From the NCBI GenBank assembly GCA_000697335.1, contig JNEM01015104.1, positions 19,927 to 83,926 on the forward strand: a stretch of 64,000 bases of DNA, given 5' to 3'. The notes beneath the pieces are model-generated. The model searched no databases. It saw only the letters and a program-made list of their open reading frames with translations, and was not told the DNA's origin. Both the position numbers and the translations under genes were made by a program. Positions 12,223 through 22,862 of this stretch are shown in pieces (within the stretch, counting starts at the first letter, position 1; each line of letters begins with the position of its first letter). The stretch is from Conidiobolus incongruus B7586 (lineage: Eukaryota; Entomophthoromycota; Entomophthoromycetes; Entomophthorales; Conidiobolaceae).

Positions 12223-13796
12223 CTTAAACCATGTTTATTCAAAATATACTATATAAAAATTTGTAAAGGTTATTGTTATTTTAAAAAGAGATTAATATCA
12301 TAAATTGATATATAAATGTGTGCATGTGTATGTGTGTGTGAATTCTTAGTATGAAAACAATATATATAACATGAATTTTATAATTCATTTATGCCAAAAT
12401 TATTTCAATATATTTTAATTTTTCTTTAAAATATATTTTTTATCAAGAATTTGAGAATCAGCTTAGTTTATTATTTGATATAAATATTAGTAAAAGTATT
12501 ATAAAATTTAAAACTATATAGTTACTGTACTATTTATTATATAGAAGTTATTTTATATCATCAATTATTTATATATTTTCATTATCAGTATTATTAAGTT
12601 AAAATAAATATTTTCATGACTTTATGAATTTTAAATATTCCTAATTTAATAGAAATAAAGGTATATTATTATTTGGAGTTTAATTATTATGTTATAAGTA
12701 AAAAATCTTATCATTCATTTAATATAATAGTATGATTGATACATTTTACGATCTCATACAAAATAATAATATGTAATTTAAGGTAGAGTATATTTTTGGT
12801 GATTATCTTTGAAATTTTTATTAAGAAATTTTGAGGATTAGGAATAATGTTCTTATACTGGGTATTTGCTTAACACATAATCTTTTAAATGTATTTTTAA
12901 CAAATTCTAAATGTCAAAAGGAGTCTAAAAAATTAATTCTTGAAATATAAGATATCATAAAATCTGAAAGCAATAGATTGATTTAAAATAGAATTGAAAG
13001 AATAGTATATTTAAAGGATTTCAGTTGAACAACAGTTCAAAAAAAATAATTAAATTAATAAAGCTAATATTAATTAAAATATCAAGGACTTGCTACTACA
13101 CGCTTATAGGATGATGTTTATTGAAGTAACTATTAAAAATATCTGATCAATAAAACTTGTGAGAACTAAATATTCAAACAAATATATTTCAATATATAAC
13201 TATGAGATAATTTTCGCAAATTTGAATTGTATAAAATTCCAATATAAAAATTAGCAGTTTTCTCTGACTTTACCAATTTATAGAGATAAATATGCAGAAT
13301 ATCATATTGTATATAATAATAATAATGAATGCTATTTATAATTTAATAAATCATGATCATTATTCAACTTGAATGAATGTTAGATTAAAAAATATTGAAA
13401 ATTTTGGCAAAATTATTTATCCTGGAAAAAAAATTAAGATAAAAAATGTTAAAAAAATTTTTTTAGTATGAAAAACATTCGATTTTAACCAAATATTAGC
13501 GTAGTTAGAATATAGAAAATTCCTTTTATTATTAATTCATATGAATATGTGAAAGTTTATTAAAAATATGAAATTAACTGTCAATATGATTAAATATTGT
13601 ATAATGGATATTTGGATTAGATATATTATTATCCTTAAAAATTTAAAGAAATTATAATTTAACATGAATATAAAATTTTACCCCATAAAAATTAATAAAA
13701 GAAAAATTTATTATATCAAAACGTCACCTCTTTAAATTAAAAATATTAAAATAATTTACTTGTATTATATACGAAAGTAAAGGATAATTAAAAAAT
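10971..13796. other. AT-rich gene desert
   Basis: Nothing gene-like is seen. It contains a long TA tract (12181-12218) and a short TG-rich run (about 12317-12340). Confidence 0.65.
12181..12218. repeat. (TA)n microsatellite
   Basis: Perfect TA alternation, about 19 units, the longest in the window. Confidence 0.95.
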
Positions 13797-14751
13797 ATGT
13801 CAAATTCCAACAGTAATTATATGATAATATAATATCTGAATAACACTGTATTTAATATTGTTTAAAGGCCCTGATTCTGCTACTTTTCCTCCCGCTTTGC
13901 CTTTGAGCAAAAAGAGAAAAATTTTATTTGTTTATCAAGAACCCAAAGATTCTAGAGAATCTTTTGAATGGTAATACTTTATTCAAGTTATTATTTTTAC
14001 CTTTTTTTTAAATATTTTATTATTCAGGTGCGAGGCCAATCTTTTCCGTCCAGGACAAGATTTCGTTTGTTTGTTCGCCATTGATCCAAATGGAAATAAA
14101 TTTATGGATACTTCATTATTTTGGAGTGCTGCTACAGGTGAATTATTGCTGATATTTTATTCTTCTGCAAATTATTTATTCATTTTATATTTGTAGATGA
14201 TTATGAAGTTGAAGATTCTGAAAGGGATAAAATGAAGGTATAGCAAAATTTTGATTTAATGTCAGTATAGTTTGTTAATAATATATTATTTAGAAAGAAA
14301 CTTTTGTTGAAAAAGAGTTAGAAGCTATTAAAATTAAATTATCTGCTATCAATGTAAATATTATTCATATTATAATATATATTTTATATGTATTAATGTT
14401 TTTCCAATTCAATAGATTCCTTGTCAAAAATTACAAAGTTTAAATGGAGATCCTAAGAATTTAATATTACAACAAGCTGAAAACTTTATGGCTGATTTAA
14501 TTGTTGTTCCTCCTTCTCACCCTAGTTTGATTAGTAAGACTGTATTTGGTACTTTGGAAGACTATATTGTTAAAAACTCTCCCTGTACTGTCATTGTTCC
14601 TAAACCCAAACAATATGACACCAAAAATCCCGCTCCAACCTTTACTCCTGCTCCCGCTCCATCTAGAACTACTTCCAACCCTGCTCCACCTCAAGATAAC
14701 GTTATCCGTCTTCCTTCATCTGCTGATAATGCCAAGTTTGATTTGGTTTAA
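13797..14751 (+). CDS. Universal stress protein (UspA-like) family protein, 221 aa
   Basis: Six exons join in frame: 13797-13812, 13868-13970, 14028-14137, 14197-14237, 14294-14353 and 14416-14751; the GT-AG introns are 55 to 62 nt. The protein has an opening beta strand (KKRKILFVYQEP, 20-31) and a helix about 86-106. The C-terminal Usp signature is ADLIVVPPSHPSLISKTVFG followed by TLEDYIVKNSPCTVIVPK (136-173), matching the family pattern of hydrophobic strand, loop, GS/GT helix and CPVLVV strand. The glycines of the ATP-binding G-x2-G-x9-G(S/T) loop are mostly replaced (PPSHPS), leaving Gly155-Thr156, so nucleotide binding may be lost. Residues 174-221 are a Pro/Ala-rich, probably disordered tail. 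The 16-nt first exon was chosen because it gives an ATG and joins in frame. Confidence 0.85.
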
Positions 14752-15043
14752 TTTTAATTTTACCATTCAGTTTATTTTTTATTCTTGTAAAAATTTTATT
14801 CATTTTAGTAAACTTGAAATTTATATGATATTATTTCAATTTCTTAACATTAGTTTGTTAATTCTGGACTATCATTTTTGCATATATTATTATGAAATTT
14901 TATAATCAAATTTAAACTATATTGATTTGAATAATATATTAAATTTGAAACAATAATTAAATATAAAAAACATTATACAATGTGTAACGAAAGTAAAAGT
15001 AAATATTTTATAAATCAAATATTGGATTAATGCTATATTATAA

Positions 15044-15509
15044 TTATTTTAACTTTGCTTCGGCAGCTTCCCTTTCTCTAAGTAATTTTAATTCTTCTTT
15101 GGTTACTTCTTTAACCTTCGTGGCTACTCTAGTTAAACAAGTCTTTAAATTAACAGTTAATGGATAGCACTTTCTCCTATCATGGTTCATACATTCTTGG
15201 AGAGCTAAAAACTCTTGAGGACAAGTTGCTTGATTGGTACAAGTTTGAACAGCTCTCTCTTCTTGAACACAAGGTAAATGGGTTCTCATTAAACTTTGAT
15301 CGCTATAACATTTTTCAAGTTTTTCTGTGTAAAAATAAGTTAAAAATATATTTATAGTCAATATAATAACAATAATTACCGATTAAATGTTGACAATTCA
15401 AGTAAGTTCTATCATATTCAGGAACTCTTTCTCTAACTTTGAATTCAATATCTTTATATTCTTCTAAAACTTGTTTTTCAATTTTACGTATTTCTTCTTC
15501 ACTTGCCAT
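15044..15509 (-). CDS. Quadruple CX9C (CHCH-type) mitochondrial protein, 136 aa
   Basis: Two exons, 15380-15509 and 15044-15324, are joined by a 55-nt GT-AG intron. The start is ATG 15509, whose product begins MASEEEIRK. The eight cysteines all fall into four CX9C motifs: 39-49, 62-72, 78-88 and 96-106 (for example CQHLIEKLEKC and CYPLTVNLKTC). Each pair of CX9C helices is the hallmark of Mia40/CHCHD4-oxidised proteins of the mitochondrial intermembrane space. Residues 1-30 and 110-136 are charged and helical, and no cleavable presequence is seen, as is usual for Mia40 substrates. A four-motif layout is known in complex I subunit NDUFA8, but the spacing (12, 5 and 7 residues between motifs) and flanks do not match it clearly, so the specific function is open. 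Confidence 0.85.
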
Positions 15510-15810
15510 TTTCAATTATATATTTAATATATTTTTTAATTCACCAAAGTACCAGATCTGGTAGTTATATATTATTCTATAATTAAAATATTTATGGGAT
15601 AAGATCTATGATTTGGATTGAGAATTAATCAAAAAATGTAACATTTAAAGATGTGATAATTCGAAATATTTAAATTAATAAATAGTATTAATGATTATAA
15701 AATATGTAAATTAATTTTTATTATAGTATAAATTTTATTGAAAAATTAATATTTATTTATTTATGAGCAATATTTGATTAATAAGAAAATATGAATTAAG
15801 CTAAATTAAA
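15510..15810. other. Short AT-rich spacer
   Basis: These 301 bp separate the start of the CX9C gene from the stop of the SFT2 gene, both on the minus strand. They should include the CX9C promoter. No motif stands out. Confidence 0.5.
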
Positions 15811-16718
15811 TTAAATAGGTAGGAAACTTGTAGCAGTTCTAGCCATCAATCTAGAGCCTCCAGGCATAAAAGACATGAAATACCTAACATTATATATTAA
15901 TAAATAATTAATAAGCCCAGAAATAAACCAACTTACCAAACAAGAGCAATAATTTGGATAACTAAGAATATAATAGTAAAAATAAAACTTTTAGCCTAAA
16001 AATATAATTTGGTTAGATATATTACAATATTAATTATAAAAAAAATATTATTACACCCAATGCAAAGAACAAAGTTAAAAATAGAGAACCAAAATAAGTT
16101 AGTGAAAATGGTAACTGCTTAGTATTAAATATAGATTTGAAATGTGTTACGGGTCCTCTTAAAAATCCAATACTAAACAATAAATTAATATGATAATAAT
16201 TTTAATGAGTATATAGTTATTACCTTATAAATAAGAATAAACTACCAAAACTAAAACTTAAAGCAAATTTTCTTGGTTTGACAATTAATACTGGTAAACT
16301 TATAAAAGCCTATTTAAAGTTAAATATTTAATATTATTTACTCTTGTAGTACAATAAATTAAATTTGAATTACCACAAAAAATAGTAGAGCACCAGCTAA
16401 TACACACATTGCAAAACCTGTCCATCTCTAAATAATTATTAATATTATTTTGATAAAAAATAATTTAAAATTTACCTGCCAAAGGGTTAAACTATACCAA
16501 CTTGGTTCTTGAGGGGGCTGAGTATTAAAAGGGCTATTGACAGGTATATAACCCTGAGCGGAATTAGATACATTATTAAAAAAAGTGGAAGTAGAACTTG
16601 TAAATCTGCTGGACCAGTTGGAAAAAGTTGAAGAACTTGAATTATTGCCACTAGGGTTATTGTTTCTGAGTCCTGAATTATTGAATAGGTTTTTGAATTG
16701 ACTTTCTGAAGATGACAT
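15811..16718 (-). CDS. SFT2-like Golgi vesicle-transport membrane protein, 210 aa
   Basis: Six exons (16476-16718, 16374-16427, 16224-16309, 16055-16172, 15937-15995, 15811-15883) join in frame through 48 to 64 nt GT-AG introns and encode 210 residues. The N-terminal 70 residues are Ser/Asn-rich and cytosolic in type. From residue 75 the sequence follows the SFT2 pattern: SWYSLTLWQRWTGFAMCVL, then four hydrophobic segments (about 84-109, 113-130, 145-165 and 168-190). FLRGPVTHFKSIF lies in the middle loop, and the C-terminal part reads WYFMSFMPGGSRLMART. SFT2 proteins are four-span Golgi membrane proteins implicated in fusion of endosome-derived vesicles with the Golgi. It is divergent from the zinc-ribbon gene at 17093. 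Confidence 0.92.
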
Positions 16719-17092
16719 TGTTTTATGGATGAAAGAGAATAATGTTGATTTAGATATTAAGTTATTTTAATATAGCAATTCAAGTTAATTAATTTTATAA
16801 AATGGAATAAATTGGTTAAGTTAATATAAAAAAAAATAGTATTAATATTAAAATTGAATTTAATATCAATTTTAAATATTTTAAAAATTCCCATAATAAT
16901 ACTTAATTAATTTATTTAAATTTTTAAATTTAAAATTGGGACTTTTAAATTATATTAAAAAAAATTAATATTAATTTAAAAATATAATTTTGAAGAAAAT
17001 TTTTTGATATATTTAATTAATTTATAATATTAATCTATATATATAATTTTGGTTATATATTCCATAGTAAAATCAATTATTACGATTAATTG
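16719..17092. promoter_or_regulatory. Divergent intergenic region, SFT2 and zinc-ribbon genes
   Basis: These 374 bp between two opposite start codons should carry both promoters. The sequence is extremely AT-rich and no specific site is recognised. Confidence 0.45.
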
Positions 17093-17490
17093 ATGACCCT
17101 ATATCCAGGTAAATCCATTAAACCATTTGATCATATATTAAATAAAAATGATATATTGATATTTTTTTAGTTGAGTTGACGAATAGATTACGTATTATAT
17201 CGCCATTACCATATAAATGTCCCAATTGTTTTAATCCTACATCGGTCAAAATAGTGAGAGATGATCCATGCATCATACTATTTTATATATTTACCTTTTA
17301 TTATTGGACTTCATCCAGTTCAACACCGTTCTATCTATGTTTTGAATGCAAATGGGAGGGCAATAGTTTAAAGTTAACAGAAGACCAGTGGAAAGTATTG
17401 GATCGTAAAAGATGCAGTCAATGTGGTGAATTATTTATGAAAGAAGATTTCAGATTTTGTCCTTATTGTGGTACTATTAGACCACTTTAA
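17093..17490 (+). CDS. Double zinc-ribbon protein with central hydrophobic segment, 111 aa
   Basis: Two exons, 17093-17108 and 17171-17490, are joined by a 62-nt GT-AG intron; the first exon supplies MTLYP. The first module has CPNC (22-25) and CFEC (62-65) around a hydrophobic, aromatic stretch (CIILFYIFTFYYW, 39-51). That layout recalls LITAF-type domains, whose hydrophobic hairpin lies between two CxxC knuckles. The second module is a canonical zinc ribbon, CSQCGELFMKEDFRFCPYCG (87-106), with CxxC pairs at 87-90 and 102-105. The mix suggests a small zinc-binding, membrane-associated protein. I do not recognise a named family, and the LITAF comparison is inference. It converges on the 52-residue secreted peptide gene at 17666. 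Confidence 0.8.
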
Positions 17491-17665
17491 TTTATAAATA
17501 AATATATTATTACATTTAAAAATTTGAATTATATTTTAAGTGTTTTATTGAAATTTTAATTCAAGTTCTTGAATATTCTTGATAAATTCAAACTATTATT
17601 ATAGCACGTGAAAATAAGAATTAAAATATCTTATGGTTAATTAAAAAGCGTTAAACTTTATCAGC

Positions 17666-17824
17666 CTAGCTTACAGCTTGGTTATTGGTCATAAGCGACT
17701 CTTCAGTTTGCTCTTTATTTCTAATAACTTCTCTAAAAGAAGCGAATGGAGCGAAACTATCAACAGCACATAATGTAATTAATAAAACACACAAGGAAAG
17801 GGCTAGCTTGGTGAATGTGTACAT
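17666..17824 (-). CDS. Small secreted peptide, 52 aa
   Basis: A 52-codon intronless gene starts at ATG 17824 and ends at TAG 17666. Residues 1-23 form a good signal peptide (MYTFTKLALSLCVLLITLCA with a cleavage-like AVDS). The mature part is about 30 residues, polar and charged, without cysteine (FREVIRNKEQTEESLMTNNQ). Codon use is richer in C and G than the flanks. It has no clear homology to the SSP family further right but shares size, strand and gene structure, so it may mark the left edge of that secreted-protein region. The function is unknown. Confidence 0.65.
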   Translation of the reverse strand: MYTFTKLALSLCVLLITLCAVDSFAPFASFREVIRNKEQTEESLMTNNQAVS

Positions 17825-19091
17825 AGTAACCTTTATTTTTATGACTTAATTATCCAAGAAGAATCACATTTGAAGAAACTAATTTTATTTATAATATAGG
17901 GGTTTCATATTGTTTCATATTTAAGCTATTTCTATTTTTTTTTTCAAATTTGAATTCATGTAAAAAAATTTCTGAATTTTATTTAATCTATCATTCAAAA
18001 TGCACCTGATTCGCCAGTCATATTTTCTTTAATTGCATAATTTATCTCTATAGTTTCAGTAAGCTGTTTCAAATAATTTTACTGAATAATAAAATAACTT
18101 TGAGATATTTTATTATAAAGCATGAAGCTATAATATTAAGACTTTATATTTGACTAACAGTTTTAGCAAATATGAACTTTAATAAAATTCAATTTATTGA
18201 TAAGTTTTTAAATCATGAGAATTTGATTTATAAAACGTTACTAGCAGTCATATTGTTTATTAACTGAGTTTGATTACGAAAAGTATTAATATTGAAGCTG
18301 AATGTTGGATTAAAAAGGCAAGGATTGAAGGAAATTAAAATGATTTGGATGCTAAAATTGGGTACATTTTGGGGAATAAGGTGGTAAGAGTAATTCCAAA
18401 TTTAGAATTTTATGTATTTTCAAATGGTCATTAACTCAAGTATATAAATAAATTATTTTCATGATTTCCTATATTTTAAATTTTAAATAAAGCATTATAT
18501 CAATTTTTTATTAAATTTTTTTCTTAGTGTAATAGAGAATCAAAAAAAATTCTACTATTCATTTTTTTTTCACTTTTAACCAAACTTTCATTCAACATAA
18601 TTAAAATCCCAATTTAACAACAGTTGAAAATTTTGATATAATATACAATTAATTAGTTTAAGATGCAACTATAATTATAATGAATGTAAATTACTATATG
18701 TATTATATCAAATTAAGCACCTCTTTCTAATTTACATAATTTAACTGTAAAAATTTATTATTTCTACATACTAGGATTTTCATATTTTCCGACTTATTGA
18801 TCGATATTTAATTCTTACTTAGATAAAATGATTTGGATAAAGTTAAATAAATGATTAATCCGATATATTAATATAATTCATATAATTATTATCAAAATAT
18901 ATTAATTCAAAATTAAAATTATACATTGAAAAATCAATATTAATATAGTTAATGGGATATATTATTATAGTTATATGATTTAAATTAATTATAATAATAA
19001 TTCCAAAATATATATTCTTTTTAAATTAATAATATTTATTTTAATCTATAATTCAATAAACAGTAAATTAATACTAATGCTATACGCATTA
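17825..19091. other. AT-rich spacer
   Basis: No gene is supported. A slightly less AT-rich patch at about 18300-18410 has no open frame of note. Confidence 0.6.
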
Positions 19092-19361
19092 TTAAGCACT
19101 GAACAAAGGATCTGTTAAAAATTTAATATCCTTGCCAAAATTGAAACTTTGAGCATCGTTGACAGCGACTTGTGCAGAGTTTCCGTTGTTACTGCCGTGG
19201 CTGGCAGTTGTTCCGGTGTTACCATTATTCAAGCCATTTTGCTGGGAGGCAAGATTGAAAAAAGCTAATTCGTTACCAATAAAATTAGGAGCAGCTGGAG
19301 CAGCTTGTGTAGATAGTAAAAGCATACAGATAGCGATGATGGATTTGCTGAGAGTGGCCAT
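19092..19361 (-). CDS. Small secreted Asn-rich protein, SSP family member 1, 89 aa
   Basis: An intronless 89-codon gene. Residues 1-20 form a signal peptide (KSIIAICMLLLSTQA). The mature part, starting APAAPNFIGNELAF, has no cysteine and is rich in Asn, Gly, Ser and Thr. It contains the family core ASHGSNNGNSAQVAVNDAQ (53-71) and ends in a hydrophobic, Asp-containing tail (KDIKFLTDPLFSA). It resembles the copies at 27552 and 28960 closely, most diverging in the last 20 residues. A TATA-like box and the shared promoter block lie upstream at the family's fixed distances. The function is unknown; a secreted surface or effector-like role is inference from the signal peptide and expansion. Confidence 0.87.
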   Translation of the reverse strand: MATLSKSIIAICMLLLSTQAAPAAPNFIGNELAFFNLASQQNGLNNGNTGTTASHGSNNGNSAQVAVNDAQSFNFGKDIKFLTDPLFSA

Positions 19362-19427
19362 TTTAATACAGTTTATTCAAATATAATTAATAAAACTTGA
19401 TATTGAAATATTGAAAAGCTCAAGCAA

Positions 19428-19499
19428 TATTTATAGTAAAATTGATGACAGATCAATATAAATCTCAAACTTGAAATTTGTATGATTCTCTTTCTAACC
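19428..19499 (-). promoter_or_regulatory. SSP-family promoter module (member 1)
   Basis: TATAAATA (minus strand) at 19428-19435 lies 67-74 bp before the ATG. The conserved block at 19465-19499, forward TCAAACTTGAAATTTG then TGATTCTCTTTCTAACC, lies 104-138 bp before it. The same arrangement occurs before four other members. Confidence 0.65.
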
Positions 19500-20673
19500 G
19501 GTAAAATTGATTTGAACTCAGTTTTGAAATTAGAAATTGAACAAGATTTTCACGGAATTCAATTTATAAATCATTGGAGTAATTTTGAATGATTAATAGT
19601 AGTAAACTATTAAATTTCCCAATTACAATTAATTATCATAAACAGTAATTTTTCATATTCAAATATATTCAGTTAGAAATTATAACTATGAATACTTACA
19701 AATAATTATTCATTGAAATATGATTTTAATATCATCACAAATTATTAGCATTAAATTCTCGAAATTTAAATATTTTGTTTGAATATAGTTGTATTTCATA
19801 TTGACCTTATTTTTTTCACATATTTTACTTGCAATTTTCAAATTAATATATTTTTAATTATTAACCAGTTGAATACATAGTATATCATCAATTCTAAACT
19901 TTGTATCTCTTATTTTCGCATTTTAATTATTAAAAATATATAGACATACGTAACTTAATAATGATGTTCATTATTGATCACAATTGATACATTTCAATAT
20001 ATTTTAATCTCCATTCAGGGTAATTATCATTATAACAACGATGTTAAGAAATTTATTTTTGAAGAAAATTCAAGAAAAAAGAATAATATTTATAAATAAC
20101 TTAATAAACAAAGTATTTATAAGGATAAGTATTTATATTAACATTTTTCGATATTTTGAAGAAAATGTAATAATTGATATATGTATTATAGATTTTATTA
20201 ATCAAATATTAAATTGTATAAATTAAGACTGAAATATAACTAAATCATTTAATTTGAGTTCAGATATTTTCAAAAATTATTTATTTGTTTACAAATACTA
20301 ATAATAATAAAATTAAAAGAATATTAAATATTTTATTACCTTAAACTACATAAGGATAATGTAATATAATATAACTTGTATGTATAAAATAGGAGGTAAG
20401 ATAATATATAATTACTTTGAATGGGGTTTTATATTCCAATATTACAATAAATATTGTATCCAATTAATGAATTCTTTACTAAATTTGTACCATAAATTAA
20501 ATTTTTCCTAAATTAGAGATGTTATATAATTTCTATTCCATCAATAAAACTTAAATTAGTATTTTTTTTGTTGTTCAGTTATACAAAAAATGACATGATA
20601 TATTATCGACACATTTCATTATTTTCAAAATTGACCTATATTACTTCATCATGCTTTTTCCATTCAAGGCTTG

Positions 20674-20715
<42 letters not shown>

Positions 20716-20919
20716 TAAATTTGAAAATTATCTAAAAGTTAATAATGAAAATAGTTTATGTAGTGAATAAGATGGAATTTTTGACTAAATCGAAATACAC
20801 AGAGCTATAATCTTATGAAATGTAATTATTGGAACAAAATTAAAAATTTGTTATTACATATGAAAATAATTTATTTAATAACAAAATTGATTACTCAAAG
20901 TTAGTTAACAACGATGGAC
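19500..20919. other. AT-rich spacer
   Basis: No gene is supported; an open stretch at 20041-20226 is built of AT-rich codons only. A TA microsatellite occupies 20679-20709. Confidence 0.6.
20679..20709. repeat. (TA)n microsatellite
   Basis: Perfect TA alternation, about 15 units. Confidence 0.95.
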
Positions 20920-21174
20920 TTATTTAGAATTACCAGATAAATTTAAATTCGACAACAGAAATATATTACTTAAATCGCCAAGGTTGGTGTCGTCATTGTT
21001 ATTGATTTGTCTTATTGATCCAGAGTTGGTAAGTTGATTGACATTATTATTACTGTTGCCGCTATTGTTAGAATTACTATTACTAGGAAGACCAATAAGG
21101 GGAACTGGCGAAGCTTGGGTACTGTAGTTCAAAATAACCCAGCAAGGTATGGCAAATTGGTTAAAAGCCAGCAT
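20920..21174 (-). CDS. Diverged SSP family member with atypical signal peptide, 84 aa
   Basis: An intronless 84-codon gene. The leader MLAFNQFAIPCWVILNYSTQA aligns with the leader of the 27552 member (MTAFNKSIIAICMLLLSTHA) but carries Pro, Trp, Asn and Tyr in its hydrophobic core, so secretion may be weakened. The mature part is dominated by Asn and Ser (SNSNSNNSGNSNNNVNQ) and lacks the SHxxxxGN core of the better conserved members. It has no mature cysteine. The shared promoter block and TATA box are present upstream, which supports membership more strongly than the protein does. It could be a fast-evolving functional member or one that is decaying. Confidence 0.65.
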   Translation of the reverse strand: MLAFNQFAIPCWVILNYSTQASPVPLIGLPSNSNSNNSGNSNNNVNQLTNSGSIRQINNNDDTNLGDLSNIFLLSNLNLSGNSK

Positions 21175-21245
21175 TTCAATAGTGGATTGAATTTAATATG
21201 GCTGAATAAGTCTAAAAAAAATCTTTAATACCATTTATTACACTG

Positions 21246-21315
21246 TATTTATACCATGTTTTGCAGTAACAATATTAGCCACAAACTTTCAATATGCGTG
21301 ACTCAGTTTCTAACC
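21246..21315 (-). promoter_or_regulatory. SSP-family promoter module (diverged member)
   Basis: TATAAATA on the minus strand at 21246-21253 lies 72-79 bp before the ATG. The block at 21275-21315 contains forward TTAGCCACAAACTTTCAATA then GACTCAGTTTCTAACC. It shares the TTTCTAACC end with member 1 and the TAGCCACAAACTTT part with the 22863 member. Confidence 0.7.
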
Positions 21316-21919
21316 AATATACTTTAACCTTATTCAAAATTATCAAATATAATTTTGAAGACACTGAGTTAGAACTTATAATTGTTGTATAAATATAAAA
21401 ATTCATCAATGAAATATATAAAATGTCCCTAAATTCAGTTTTAAATTATGAATAAAAATGGGAGATAGTATTGAAATGTTATAAAATAAAAGATAAAAAT
21501 AATCATTAAATTTTAATTTTAAAAATAGGATTTTAAATTAGTTTGTTGAATAGATAAATATTATGAACTATTCATTGTTTAATCTTTTAATATATTTCGA
21601 TGATGGATAATGGCATATTACAAGTAGTAAGTAGCTTTAAAGTTTTTGATATTATATGAAATGATCTTAAAATTAAAAATATGTAATATCAATGGCTATT
21701 CTATTAACCATAATTTAGTATTCGATATAGCTGGGATGTTGATTGCATTTGGTTTTTGGAGAGATTTCTAAACTTTAATAAAATTCAATTCATCAAAAAT
21801 ATTTTATTGCTTGTTTAAATATATTAATGCACAAATCTAATAAAAATTGTGAACATGGAATCTTCTATATAGTACTCGACATCTTTCCATTGTGGCTGTA
21901 TATATGAATATGTGGTGTT

Positions 21920-21962
21920 AATTCAAATAGAATTTAAAACTATAAAACAGCAAACGCCACAT
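21920..21962 (-). pseudogene. Ghost of an SSP-family gene (start region only)
   Basis: A minus-strand ATG at 21962 sits at the family's usual distance from a TATA-like box. It gives only MWRLLFYSFKFYLN before a stop, reminiscent of a damaged leader. No SSP core motif follows. It is placed mainly by the promoter, so the call is tentative. Confidence 0.3.
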
Positions 21963-22025
21963 TAGTGTAGATAATGGCTAAGCTTTGTAATCTTCATGAC
22001 CAATGAGCTTGAAATATATTGCATT

Positions 22026-22085
22026 CATATTTATTGAAGGTATGGTCTTATTACTGTAATTCTCTTAGCCACGACTTTTCAAATT
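22026..22085 (-). promoter_or_regulatory. Orphan SSP-family promoter module
   Basis: Forward TATTTATT at 22027 and TTAGCCACGACTTTTCAAAT at 22066-22085 resemble the TATA and block of the SSP promoters, in the same order and about the same spacing. No intact gene follows on the minus strand. Confidence 0.45.
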
Positions 22086-22862
22086 ATATTTTAAATTTTT
22101 TAACAAAAGTACTACTATAGGATATATTATGACATTTTTATATTTATATCTTGATGACGTCTAATATCATTTGAAGAGCTTTAAGATTAAATAAACTCTT
22201 CAGGCTAAAAATATAAAGATATGAGATTCTAATAAAATAACCAGAGTTTCCAATATTAAAATTTATTAAAATAAAATTATTATATATTAATTTTTTATAA
22301 AATCCCAAATCTAATAATTATGATATTATTTTTATAACAGAAAACTTCAATCTTAATTATTATTGATTTTTATCAAATTATTTAATACAGATACTATGTT
22401 AAAATATATGAATTAATAATAAGAATAAAGGGTGAACTGTGCTATTTCGATTTTGTTCTTTGTTTAGATATATATTAGTATTTCAAAAGTTAAAAATATT
22501 ATATTTTTAATTTGTATTATCCGCCACGATTCTTATAAAAATCTAAATTACAACGCTTGTTTCTGAATTTACTGTTTTTTTTTCATTTTCGCTTACATCA
22601 CTCGGTGATTTGGAAGAAATATTTAAAATTATAATCATTTATTAAAAGTTATTTCCAGATAGATTAAAAAGTGCACTTTTATACTTGAAAATCAATATAT
22701 TATTAAATATAGTCAAAATTCTTCGTTCTGTATAAATTAAATCTTCATTGATTTGAATATATAATAATATAAAAATAATTTCATATCCAAGCTTAAGTAT
22801 GATAATAGTGTTCACAAATATTTATTGAAATCTGTTACTCAAGTAGTAGACTATTAGCATCT

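Larger units (their letters stand above)
21316..22862. other. AT-rich spacer containing an orphan SSP promoter
   Basis: No complete gene is seen. At 22026-22085 a copy of the SSP promoter arrangement appears; downstream at 21962 (minus) a degenerate start is all that remains. Confidence 0.55.

Noticed and set aside
14546-14905. Leucine-rich 119-codon frame overlapping the stress-protein gene
   Set aside because: It is an alternative frame of the last exon, and its second half is untranslated AT-rich DNA.
20041-20226. Open stretch of 61 codons, Ile/Asn/Lys-rich
   Set aside because: Composition is that of the surrounding AT-rich DNA, and no leader, domain or promoter supports it.
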